Assembly: GCA_947627685.1 (NCBI GenBank)
Contig: CANQWZ010000064.1
Coordinates: 1 to 7,603, forward strand
DNA: 7,603 bases
Direction of reading: 5' to 3'
From: an uncultured Bacilli bacterium
Lineage (GTDB): Bacteria; Bacillota_I; Bacilli_A; ML615J-28; CAG-313
Position 1 is the stretch's first letter, and each line of letters begins with the position of its first letter. This document shows, one piece after another, positions 1 through 7,022 of this stretch. A program made the translations under genes and the position numbers. The notes beneath the pieces are model-generated. The model saw only the letters and a program-made list of their open reading frames with translations. It searched no databases and was not told the origin of the DNA.

Positions 1-626
<626 letters not shown>

Positions 627-633
627 AAAATGG

Positions 634-657
634 ACCTATGCCTCATGAGGCATAGGT
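634..657. terminator. Bidirectional rho-independent terminator between eno and the leftward operon
   Basis: This is a perfect 24-bp palindrome with arms ACCTATGCCT and AGGCATAGGT around CATG, giving a 10-bp stem with a 4-nt loop. On the minus strand it is followed after three bases by TTTTTTATTTT, a good U-tract for ending the lgt operon. On the plus strand the tail is weaker (TTCTTTAACT), but eno ends 7 nt upstream and A-rich sequence precedes the stem. It also encodes the last residues and the stop codon of the leftward membrane-protein gene, so the stem overlaps coding sequence. The hairpin is seen directly; its terminator role is inferred from position. Confidence 0.85.
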
Positions 658-1484
658 TCTTTAACTATCTTTTTCTTATCAAAATGGCGCATTATTACAA
701 GACTAATAACTGAGATAGCAATAATACTTAAAAATATACATATAATTACCGTAGCAATATGCGCAAAAAATTTATCCGTTAACATATTAGTTAAAGTGTC
801 ACAATAACTAAAACTAATCGCCATCGTCATTTTACTTTTATCAGGGAAAATTAGAAAATGGAAAACGACAAAAGCGGCATCGAAATTAATACAACAGAAT
901 ATGATAACAATAGCCGTAACAATCATACAAGCTAAAACAACTTTTAAATAGGTTTTAAAATAAAAAGTTTTGACGTGTTTTCTTCTAATAACTAAATAAA
1001 TAGTTGCTAGTATTAATAAGACAATGCAAACATAACAAAGGCGAATACCTCCAATAAACAAAACCTTTACATCTTTCATATGTGTAATAGCTTGTTCAGT
1101 AAAAAAGTCATAATCACCACTATCAGTATGAATTTGAAATTGCATACTTTCAACATCAGCATGATACAAATAATCGATAATATGATCTGTTGCCTCTTTT
1201 ACATCTTCCATAGTAACGTCATATTTAGGGTGAATATGCGTGCCATATGAGGAACTATCATTAATACCGGTAAAAGAATATTCTCTTAAGATATTTACAA
1301 CATCATTTATTTCGTGTTGATGATAGTAATATTTTTTTGATTTAGCAATTGGTAATACTGATGCACCAAGAGCAAGACCAATAAAGATTAAAGATGTCAA
1401 AACCATTACAATATGATCAATAATATTTAAAACCTTGGTTGAAGTTTTGATTTTAGTTTCATTAGTTATATCAGTATTATTCAT
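636..1484 (-). CDS. lit: DUF1461/TIGR01906-type integral membrane protein, probable Lit-like lipoprotein intramolecular transacylase
   Basis: This is a 282-residue membrane protein with about four predicted helices (roughly 20-46, 144-166, 176-200, 240-265), a ~97-residue outer domain between helices 1 and 2, and a shorter loop between 3 and 4. The motifs FTEQAITHMKDVKVLF (His135) and FHFLIFPD (His209), followed by DTL and DKFF, match by eye the conserved blocks of the DUF1461/TIGR01906 family. Lit enzymes of that family move an acyl chain from the diacylglyceryl group to the cysteine amino group, making lyso-form lipoproteins. The two histidines are candidate catalytic residues. The loop after FP is divergent (no tryptophan where family members often have one). 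ATG at 1484 is chosen because its ATGAATAA overlaps the lgt stop by 8 nt, with AAAGAGG 12 nt upstream; an in-frame ATG at 1526 would overlap lgt by 50 nt. Family assignment is fairly firm; exact activity is inferred from family and neighbour. Confidence 0.68.
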   Translation of the reverse strand: MNNTDITNETKIKTSTKVLNIIDHIVMVLTSLIFIGLALGASVLPIAKSKKYYYHQHEINDVVNILREYSFTGINDSSSYGTHIHPKYDVTMEDVKEATDHIIDYLYHADVESMQFQIHTDSGDYDFFTEQAITHMKDVKVLFIGGIRLCYVCIVLLILATIYLVIRRKHVKTFYFKTYLKVVLACMIVTAIVIIFCCINFDAAFVVFHFLIFPDKSKMTMAISFSYCDTLTNMLTDKFFAHIATVIICIFLSIIAISVISLVIMRHFDKKKIVKEPMPHEA

Positions 1485-2349
1485 TAATACTACCATCCTC
1501 TTTATTAGATTCATCAGTTGCAACATCTATATTAGCATCAGTAGCAAGTAGAGGATTAAAATCCTTTTTAGTTAACCAATTTTCAATCTTTTTACGCCAT
1601 ATTAATAAAGCAATTCCCATAAGTAACATAATAATACTTAAAAATTGGGAAGGGCTTAGAAAGCCAAAAGGACTAAAACCACGGTCATCACCACGCAAAT
1701 ATTCTAAGAAGAATCTAAAAACATTATAACCAATTAAATACCAAGCTGAACGATTCTTTTTAACAAAGAAGAATAAAACGGCTGCGAAGATGAATAAAAA
1801 GCATGACTCATATAATTGTGTAGGTAATACCCATTTGTAAGTAGTAGGATAGACAATAGGATAGTAAACCGATAAAAAGGTATGTGGTTCAACAACTTTG
1901 CCATAACAACAGCCACCTAAAAAACAACCAATTCTACCAAAAGCGTGCGCAACACATAATCCAACAACAACAATATCTAAGCGTTCAAATAAAAGATGGC
2001 GTTCACTACGAAGAATAAAATAGTAAGCAACTAGATAAGTTGCTATTGCGGTCAAAAGACCACCAGAATAGGTTATACCTGACCATCTCCACACAAATGT
2101 ACCACTTTCTTTAGCCTCTTCAATGCTATGCCAAAGTGAATCAAAACAATGTGCTCCTATCGCAAACATTGCACCGGCTATAGCAATGATAATAATTAAC
2201 TTATCAATAGTGGTTTCATCTATTTTATGTTTATGAAAAAGTCTTAAGGTAATGATTGCAAAAAACAAAACGCCAATTGCCATCATCGTCCCAAAAAGGG
2301 GAAGATCAAATTCAAGACTAAACAATTTGATATGAAACTCTGGATACAT
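1477..2349 (-). CDS. lgt: Prolipoprotein diacylglyceryl transferase, GCFLxGCCYG subtype
   Basis: Lgt transfers diacylglycerol from phosphatidylglycerol to the lipobox cysteine of prolipoproteins at the cytoplasmic membrane, the first step of lipoprotein maturation. The 290 residues include about seven hydrophobic segments. The Lgt signature is at 138-150 (GRIGCFLGGCCYG, Arg139 matching E. coli Arg143), followed by LPTQLYES at 175-182, RFFLEYLRGDDRG at 212-224 and LSPSQFLSI at 231-239. Aligned by eye with E. coli Lgt, several conserved residues differ: Tyr26 is Phe19, His103 of HGG is Ser95 (YSGG) and Asn146 is Cys142. A cysteine-containing signature is common in Clostridia-like Lgt proteins, so this looks like a subtype rather than decay. 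A hydrophilic, acidic tail (about 253-290) follows the last helix. The start is fixed by AAGGAGGT five nt upstream and by a strong promoter. It heads the leftward operon. Confidence 0.9.
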   Translation of the reverse strand: MYPEFHIKLFSLEFDLPLFGTMMAIGVLFFAIITLRLFHKHKIDETTIDKLIIIIAIAGAMFAIGAHCFDSLWHSIEEAKESGTFVWRWSGITYSGGLLTAIATYLVAYYFILRSERHLLFERLDIVVVGLCVAHAFGRIGCFLGGCCYGKVVEPHTFLSVYYPIVYPTTYKWVLPTQLYESCFLFIFAAVLFFFVKKNRSAWYLIGYNVFRFFLEYLRGDDRGFSPFGFLSPSQFLSIIMLLMGIALLIWRKKIENWLTKKDFNPLLATDANIDVATDESNKEDGSINE

Positions 2350-2354
2350 ATATA

Positions 2355-2362
2355 ACCTCCTT
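2355..2362 (-). promoter_or_regulatory. Ribosome binding site of lgt
   Basis: AAGGAGGT on the minus strand is a near-perfect Shine-Dalgarno sequence five nt from the ATG at 2349. It is the strongest in the window and fixes the lgt start. Confidence 0.9.
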
Positions 2363-2374
2363 ATACATATATTT

Positions 2375-2403
2375 ATTTTACCACGTTAATACTTCTTTGT
2401 CAA
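2375..2403 (-). promoter_or_regulatory. Sigma-A-type promoter of the lgt operon
   Basis: On the minus strand there is a consensus -35 TTGACA (2403-2398), a 17-nt spacer and a -10 TAAAAT (2380-2375) preceded by TGG, an extended -10 feature. Transcription would start near 2368-2370, giving a leader of only about 20 nt that carries the ribosome binding site. That leaves no room for a leader riboswitch or attenuator. Confidence 0.87.
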
Positions 2404-2503
2404 ACGTATCACAATTAAGACCAAATGATAACGGATTTGCTAAACTTTATTAAAACAAAAAAACACCTTTATAATAATTAGTATTATATATAGTTACCTT
2501 TTG
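2404..2503. other. Spacer between divergent promoters, with a weak PerR-like inverted repeat
   Basis: About 95 nt separates the two -35 elements. The only structure I can point to is TATAATA-ATTAG-TATTATA at 2470-2488, a 7-bp inverted repeat with a 5-nt spacer. Read from 2469 to 2483 it also resembles the 15-base PerR/Fur-family box (TTATAATNATTATAA), matching 12 of the 14 specified positions. In DNA this AT-rich such matches arise by chance, so a regulatory role is only a possibility. No gene or RNA is visible here. Confidence 0.25.
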
Positions 2504-2532
2504 TTGAAAAAAAATAAAAAATATTATATAAT
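2504..2532 (+). promoter_or_regulatory. Sigma-A-type promoter of the rightward rsmB-thiN operon
   Basis: There is a -35 TTGAAA (2504-2509), a 17-nt spacer and a consensus -10 TATAAT (2527-2532). Transcription would begin near 2539-2541, giving a leader of about 30 nt before the ATG at 2569. No terminator or other convincing promoter is visible from there to the right edge, so it probably drives all six genes. Confidence 0.82.
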
Positions 2533-2558
2533 TTAAAATAATAATATTACTAAAAGTT

Positions 2559-2564
2559 GGTGAT
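2559..2564 (+). promoter_or_regulatory. Ribosome binding site of the first gene in the rightward operon
   Basis: GGTGAT, complementary to the CACCT-side extension of the anti-Shine-Dalgarno sequence, lies four nt before the ATG at 2569. It is short but well placed and supports that start. Confidence 0.6.
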
Positions 2565-2568
2565 ATAA

Positions 2569-3225
2569 ATGGTTGATCAAATTATTAATAATATTGATAA
2601 AACTTGTAAAGATGTTGCGATTATGGATATTTTAAATAATCATATTCAGAATGCAATGTTAAAAGATAAATGGGCTTTCTCCTTAAATACTTATAATAAT
2701 CTTATTAATAGTATTACCAGCTTGCAACAAGGAGATACTAATCCTATTATTAAAAATTATATTATTAATGATTATGAAACTTTAAGTCAAATGATTAGGG
2801 AGTTTAAAGAAGATTTATATCCTTATTTTGATTCTAATGTAATCGTTTTACTTGATAGTCTATCAAAAAAGGAATTGATGCTTTTCCAAAGTTTCGAAAA
2901 AGATATTTTAAATAAATATCATCATTTTCATGACTATTTAGAAATCTTATACTTAAATGCTTTAGATGATGTTAAACCTTTTATTAATAAATTAATTACT
3001 CAATTAAAAAAGCAATTAAGTAGTAATGAGTTAAAGTTTATTCCTTTTGCAAGTTTAGAAATGTTTTTAAAATTAGATAAATTAGATCAAAATTTATATT
3101 TGCAATTATATCAATTAATTACTAAAGTTATAAAATACCTAAACGATAAAGATGAGTTTACTAAAATGGCTTTAGAAAGTAAATTTAATGTTATCATAAT
3201 TATTGCGGGAGAAAAAAATGTTTAA
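2569..3225 (+). CDS. Uncharacterised, probably all-alpha cytoplasmic protein
   Basis: I do not recognise this 218-residue protein. It has no signal peptide and no membrane segment, apart from a short hydrophobic run (NVIIIIAG, about 208-215) at the extreme C-terminus. The sequence is rich in Leu, Ile, Lys, Asn and Asp with regularly spaced hydrophobics, suggesting a helical bundle; no catalytic motif or metal site stands out. Three paired-aromatic or histidine patches are visible (LYPYFD, KYHHFHDYLEILYL, LYLQLYQL). It is real on context: consensus promoter, ribosome binding site, and an 8-nt overlap (ATGTTTAA) with rsmB. By hand count 2581-3180 is about 21% GC, lower than sampled stretches of its neighbours (about 26% or more). 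In many Bacillota fmt sits at this place, but nothing here resembles formyltransferase. A role tied to rRNA modification or ribosome assembly is only guilt by association. Confidence 0.85.
   Translation: MVDQIINNIDKTCKDVAIMDILNNHIQNAMLKDKWAFSLNTYNNLINSITSLQQGDTNPIIKNYIINDYETLSQMIREFKEDLYPYFDSNVIVLLDSLSKKELMLFQSFEKDILNKYHHFHDYLEILYLNALDDVKPFINKLITQLKKQLSSNELKFIPFASLEMFLKLDKLDQNLYLQLYQLITKVIKYLNDKDEFTKMALESKFNVIIIIAGEKNV
3207..3211 (+). promoter_or_regulatory. Ribosome binding site that decides the rsmB start
   Basis: GGGAG lies six nt before the ATG at 3218. It therefore favours that ATG over the in-frame TTG at 3203, whose reading would include the ribosome binding site in the coding sequence. 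The site lies inside the upstream gene, consistent with coupled translation. Confidence 0.75.
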
Positions 3226-4453
3226 CCAAGTAATAAATAGTTTGATTGCTATTTTTAGTGGTAATGCTTATACTAATATTGAAATAAACAATACTATCAA
3301 ACAAAATCATTTTACTGATAATGAAAAGAAGTTATATACTAAACTAGTATATGGTGTGGTTGAAAATAAATTATTAATTGACTATTTACTAAATCCCTTA
3401 ACTAAGGGTAAAAGAATAAAGCCTTACCTAAAAAATGCCTTAAGACTGGGGGCCTATGCGCTTGATAACCTAAATTTAGCTCCACATTATGTTATTTGTG
3501 AATTAGTTGAGGAAATTAAGCGTCATGATTATAAAGCCTCAACTTTCGCAAACGCTATTTTAAGAAAATATCAATTACTTCCTAGAAGATCACTTGATAG
3601 TCTTGAACTAATAGATTATTATAGTATAAAATATAGTTTACCAAAAGACTTAGCAGTGCTTTTATTAAAGCAATATCCTAATGATTTTCAAAACTTTTTT
3701 GCAAATAATAGTAAGCCTATTAATACTTATCGTATTAATAATTTAAAAGCCAAAAAAGAAGAAGTAATATCTTTTTTAGATAAAGAGGGCATTAGTTTTC
3801 AAATTGAAAAAGATGTTATTTTAAAAACGACATCTTCTTTAGTAAATAGTAGTTTATTTAGTGATGGTAAAATTGTTGCGCAAGATAAGTCGAGCATTTT
3901 AGTTGGTTTAGTAGCTAGTCCTAAAAAGCAAACGAAAATACTTGATGCGTGCTCTGCACCGGGCATGAAAGCAATGCATTTAGCTAGTATTATCGAAAAT
4001 GATGGGTCTATTCTAGCTACTGATATTTATGAACATAAATTAAATTTAATCAGTGAAAATGCCAAAAAGCTAGGCGTTACTTGTTTAGATATCAAACTAT
4101 TAGATGCAAGCAATGCATTTTATCAAGATGATTTTGCGTTAATATTAGTAGATGCACCATGTTCGGGACTGGGGGTTATTAGACATAAACCCGATTTGAA
4201 ATATCAAATGACTTTAGAAAAAATAGCAGCCATTAAAAAAACACAACAAGCCATTTTAAATAATGTGGCTAAATATTTACAAAAGGATGGTATTTTAGTA
4301 TATAGTACTTGTACCATCAATCAAGAAGAAAATGAAGAAATGATTGAGGCCTTTTTGAAAAATCACCCTAACTTTGTCAAAGAAAAAGAGATCAAAGTTT
4401 TACCATCAAGTGATGAAGATGGTTTTTATATATGTAGATTAAGAGGAAATTAA
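3218..4453 (+). CDS. rsmB: 16S rRNA (cytosine-967-C5)-methyltransferase
   Basis: RsmB makes m5C at position 967 (E. coli numbering) of 16S rRNA using S-adenosylmethionine. The 411 residues show the family's two parts. A NusB-like RNA-binding domain (about 1-125) carries YGVVENKLLIDYLL and FANAILRKY. A Rossmann methyltransferase domain (about 230-411) carries the SAM loop LDACSAPGMKAMHLA (242-256), acidic Asp269, motif IV DAPCSGLGVIRHKPDLKY with Cys315, and motif VI YSTCTINQEENEE with Cys365, the expected nucleophile. It ends DGFYICRLRGN, close to the usual DGFF-A-LRK ending. The SAM loop departs slightly from the common CAAPGGKTTHLA. It overlaps the unknown upstream gene by 8 nt and abuts rlmN with no gap. 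Length and motifs indicate a full, active enzyme. Confidence 0.94.
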   Translation: MFNQVINSLIAIFSGNAYTNIEINNTIKQNHFTDNEKKLYTKLVYGVVENKLLIDYLLNPLTKGKRIKPYLKNALRLGAYALDNLNLAPHYVICELVEEIKRHDYKASTFANAILRKYQLLPRRSLDSLELIDYYSIKYSLPKDLAVLLLKQYPNDFQNFFANNSKPINTYRINNLKAKKEEVISFLDKEGISFQIEKDVILKTTSSLVNSSLFSDGKIVAQDKSSILVGLVASPKKQTKILDACSAPGMKAMHLASIIENDGSILATDIYEHKLNLISENAKKLGVTCLDIKLLDASNAFYQDDFALILVDAPCSGLGVIRHKPDLKYQMTLEKIAAIKKTQQAILNNVAKYLQKDGILVYSTCTINQEENEEMIEAFLKNHPNFVKEKEIKVLPSSDEDGFYICRLRGN

Positions 4454-5497
4454 ATGAAGGAAAATATTTATAATTATACCCTTGATAAATTAACACAATA
4501 TTTTGTTATGCATAACGAAAAACCTTTTAGAGCAACGCAAGTATTTGAATGGTTATATCGTTATCGTGTAAATGATTTTAAACAAATGACTAACATTCCT
4601 AAAAAGACGATTGCGAGCCTTGAAGAAAACTTTGATATTTTATCGCTTGATATCGCACAAAAACAAGTTTCTGCAGATGGTACTTGCAAGTATTTGTTTA
4701 GGCTTGCAGATGGCAGATTAATTGAAACCGTCTTAATGCGCCATAACTATGGTAATAGTGTTTGTATCACTAGTGAAGTAGGTTGTAATATGGGATGTGT
4801 TTTTTGTGCTAGTGGTGAACTTGGCAAAATTAGAAATTTAACCGTTGGTGAGATGATTTTACAAGTATTAATGGTTCAAAAAGATTTAGATCATTCTTTT
4901 CAAAGAATATCTAATATTGTGGTAATGGGTATAGGTGAACCTTTTGATAATTATGAAGCAGTGATGGCCTTTTTAAAAATAGTAAACTATCCTAAAGGTT
5001 TGGAAATTGGCGCAAGGCATATTACCGTATCTACTTGTGGTATTGTTCCTAAAATTGTAGAATTTGCTGATTTCGACTTGCAAGTTAATTTAGCTATTAG
5101 TTTACATGCGCCAAGCGATAATTTACGAAGTGAAATCATGAAAATAAACAAAAAATATCCCATTAAAGAAATTATCGAGGCGGTAAGATATTACATTGCT
5201 AAAACAAGCCGTAGGGTTACGTTTGAATATATTTTATTAAAAGATATTAACGATTCTAAAGAATGTGCTTTACAACTAGTAGATTTACTAAAAGGTCTTA
5301 ATTGCTATGTTAATTTAATCCCATATAATGAGATTACAACTAAACCATACAAACAAACTACTAAAGAAAAAGCCGAAGCCTTTTTTGCTATTTTAAAAAA
5401 GCATAACCTTAATGCTACTTTAAGAATGGAACATGGTGCTGATATTATGGCAGCTTGTGGACAACTTAGAGCCCAAAAAATGAAAGAAGAGAAGTAG
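4454..5497 (+). CDS. rlmN: Dual-specificity 23S rRNA A2503 / tRNA A37 C2-methyltransferase (radical SAM)
   Basis: RlmN is an iron-sulfur radical SAM enzyme that methylates C2 of A2503 in the peptidyl-transferase centre, and A37 of some tRNAs. The 347 residues include a small N-terminal RNA-binding domain (about 1-80, with KPFRATQVFEWLY). The cluster motif CNMGCVFC supplies Cys111, Cys115 and Cys118, and Cys104 lies seven residues before it, matching E. coli Cys118. GIGEPFDNY is at 159-167 and TVSTCGIVP at 191-199. C-terminal ADIMAACGQLRA contains Cys335, the expected methyl-carrying cysteine. Both catalytic cysteines and the cluster are intact. Cfr (C8 methylation, antibiotic resistance) is the alternative family, but the operon position between rsmB and rsgA favours RlmN. 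The ATG follows the rsmB TAA directly, with AGAGG seven nt upstream inside rsmB. Confidence 0.94.
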   Translation: MKENIYNYTLDKLTQYFVMHNEKPFRATQVFEWLYRYRVNDFKQMTNIPKKTIASLEENFDILSLDIAQKQVSADGTCKYLFRLADGRLIETVLMRHNYGNSVCITSEVGCNMGCVFCASGELGKIRNLTVGEMILQVLMVQKDLDHSFQRISNIVVMGIGEPFDNYEAVMAFLKIVNYPKGLEIGARHITVSTCGIVPKIVEFADFDLQVNLAISLHAPSDNLRSEIMKINKKYPIKEIIEAVRYYIAKTSRRVTFEYILLKDINDSKECALQLVDLLKGLNCYVNLIPYNEITTKPYKQTTKEKAEAFFAILKKHNLNATLRMEHGADIMAACGQLRAQKMKEEK

Positions 5498-6376
5498 ATG
5501 AAAGCTATTATTACATGTTTAATTGCAGGAGAATATACCTTATATGATATATCTAAAAAAACCACAGTTGTAGCCAAAGCAAGAGGTATTTTTCGTAATA
5601 CCGAAGTAACCCCTAAAGTTGGTGATTTAGTCGAATATGTTGAAGGATCACCCCATGCGATTATTATGGATGTCATGAAGCGGCGTAATGATTTTGTCCG
5701 CCCTGCTATTGCTAATATCGATCAAGCCTTTATTGTTACAAGTATTAAAGAACCTAATTTTAATTTAAATTTATTAGACAAAATGATTTGTGTTTTTGAA
5801 TATCAAAATATTATGCCAATACTTATTTTTTCCAAGATGGATCTTTTAACATCCACTGATGACGCTACTTTTATGGCTGTTAAAGATTATTATGAAAAAA
5901 TAGGGTATCAGGTTTTATTAACAACTACTAAAGAACCCCTTACCACTGAAAAGATTAAACCTTATTTAAAGGATAAAATAAGCATTATTACGGGGCAAAG
6001 TGGTGTTGGTAAGAGTAGTATTTTAAATAGTATTGATAATAATATCGCGCTTGCAACAAATGAAATTTCTAAGGCTCTTAATCGTGGGAAACATACTACT
6101 AGATTTACTAAATTATATAATCTTTGTGATGGTTGGATTGCTGATAGCCCAGGCTTTGGCATGGTAGAACTTGCGGATATGAATGAGATTAGTATTTCTC
6201 AAAGTTTTGTCGAATTCTTTGCTCTAGCTAAAACTTGTAAATATAAAGGTTGTCTCCATATTAATGAACCTTTTTGTAAAGTAAGAGAAGCAGTTAATAA
6301 TGGCACTATTTTAAAAAGCCGTTATGATAATTATTTACAATTTATTAAAGAAACAAAAAAACAAAGGAAGTGGTAA
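5498..6376 (+). CDS. rsgA: Small-subunit maturation GTPase RsgA
   Basis: RsgA (YjeQ/YloQ) is a circularly permuted GTPase that binds the 30S subunit and promotes late maturation. The 292 residues show the expected order. An OB-fold is at about 1-70. The permuted G domain has G4 first (FSKMDLL, 111-117), then G1 GQSGVGKSS (166-174), a switch region SKALNRGKHTTRF (191-203) and G3 DSPGF (216-220). A C-terminal zinc knuckle follows with Cys247, Cys252, His254 and Cys260 in C-x4-C-x-H-x5-C spacing. G4 has serine where Asn or Thr is usual, a mild variant. The ATG directly abuts the rlmN TAG; only a weak purine-rich sequence (AAGAGAAG) precedes it, so translation is probably coupled to rlmN. In B. 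subtilis prpC and prkC lie between rlmN and rsgA; here they do not. Confidence 0.95.
   Translation: MKAIITCLIAGEYTLYDISKKTTVVAKARGIFRNTEVTPKVGDLVEYVEGSPHAIIMDVMKRRNDFVRPAIANIDQAFIVTSIKEPNFNLNLLDKMICVFEYQNIMPILIFSKMDLLTSTDDATFMAVKDYYEKIGYQVLLTTTKEPLTTEKIKPYLKDKISIITGQSGVGKSSILNSIDNNIALATNEISKALNRGKHTTRFTKLYNLCDGWIADSPGFGMVELADMNEISISQSFVEFFALAKTCKYKGCLHINEPFCKVREAVNNGTILKSRYDNYLQFIKETKKQRKW
6363..6370 (+). promoter_or_regulatory. Ribosome binding site that decides a TTG start for rpe
   Basis: AAAGGAAG ends seven nt before the TTG at 6378. The only in-frame ATG nearby (6324) lies 53 nt inside rsgA without a recognisable ribosome binding site, so the TTG is the better start. Confidence 0.72.
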
Positions 6377-6377
6377 A

Positions 6378-7022
6378 TTGCTTATAGCTCCATCCATTTT
6401 ATCAGTTTATGATAAAGATTTAGATAAAATTTTAGCCGAATTAGCATCACAAAAAGTTCCTTATTTACATTTAGATGTTATGGATAATAAGTTTGTACCT
6501 AATTATACATTTGACTATAAGTTGGTAAAAAAAATAAAGCAAAAAACCTCATTAATTGTTGATACCCATTTAATGATACAAGAACCGCTAGATAGTATTG
6601 ATGAATATATTAAAACAAAAAGTGATATCTTATGCTTCCATAAAGAAGCAACTAAAGATCCTAGTTTGCTTATTCAAAAAATAAAAAAAGCTAATCTAAA
6701 AGTTGGTATGGCCCTAAAGCCTAATACTAGCATTGATACGCTGATACCTTTTCTAAAAGATTTAGATTTAGTCTTAGTAATGAGTGTAGAACCAGGCTTT
6801 GGTGGACAAAAATTTATGCCTGAAGTTTTAGAAAAAGTTCAAGCGTTAAAAGAAATAAGAGAAAAATTCGCTTATCAATATTTGATTGAAATAGATGGTG
6901 GCATCACCGATAAAACAGCTTTACTTGCAAAAAAGGCTGGTGCTGATATTATTGTAGTTGGCAGTTACTTATTTAAAGATCAAGATATTACCAGTAAATT
7001 AGAGGTCTTAAAAGCCATATGA
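6378..7022 (+). CDS. rpe: Ribulose-phosphate 3-epimerase
   Basis: Rpe interconverts ribulose 5-phosphate and xylulose 5-phosphate in the non-oxidative pentose phosphate pathway. With TTG at 6378 as start the protein has 214 residues, the usual length, and begins MLIAPSILS, matching the family's typical start. A TIM-barrel with the expected metal and catalytic residues is visible: His31 and Asp33 (HLDVMD), His64 (DTHLMI) and Asp173 (EIDGGI). The phosphate/lid motif MSVEPGFGGQKF is at 135-146 and the late phosphate loop VVGSYLF at 193-199. MDNKFVPN replaces the common MDGHFVPN, a conservative local change. It begins one nt after the rsgA stop, and its TGA overlaps the next ATG (ATGA). An ATG start at 6324 would add 18 residues with no counterpart in the family. 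Confidence 0.94.
   Translation: MLIAPSILSVYDKDLDKILAELASQKVPYLHLDVMDNKFVPNYTFDYKLVKKIKQKTSLIVDTHLMIQEPLDSIDEYIKTKSDILCFHKEATKDPSLLIQKIKKANLKVGMALKPNTSIDTLIPFLKDLDLVLVMSVEPGFGGQKFMPEVLEKVQALKEIREKFAYQYLIEIDGGITDKTALLAKKAGADIIVVGSYLFKDQDITSKLEVLKAI

Noticed and set aside
1485..1526. ATG at 1526 or 1496 as the start of the Lit-like gene
   Set aside because: These give longer overlaps with lgt and poorly placed ribosome binding sites; the ATG at 1484 gives the tight ATGAATAA overlap.
1734..1916. A 60-codon minus-strand open frame inside lgt
   Set aside because: It is an alternative frame of the well-supported lgt gene with no recognisable motif.
2405..2433. Imperfect inverted repeat CGTATC...GATAACG upstream of the lgt -35
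   Set aside because: The arms differ by an inserted base and are separated by 16 nt; this is within chance for this composition.
2470..2488. Additional -10-like TATAAT matches on either strand (2470-2475 plus, 2488-2483 minus)
   Set aside because: Neither has a convincing -35 at 16-18 nt, and both sit beside much better promoters; AT-rich DNA gives many such hits.
5305..5676. A 123-codon antisense open frame across the rlmN-rsgA junction
   Set aside because: It lies opposite two strongly supported genes, has no ribosome binding site or promoter I could see, and its translation looks like a shadow of their codon bias.
5962..6162. A 66-codon antisense open frame inside rsgA
   Set aside because: It is antisense to the conserved G1 and G3 motifs of rsgA and has no independent evidence.
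6324..6377. ATG at 6324 as the start of rpe
   Set aside because: It would overlap rsgA by 53 nt, lacks a ribosome binding site, and adds 18 residues before the normal family start; TTG at 6378 fits better.
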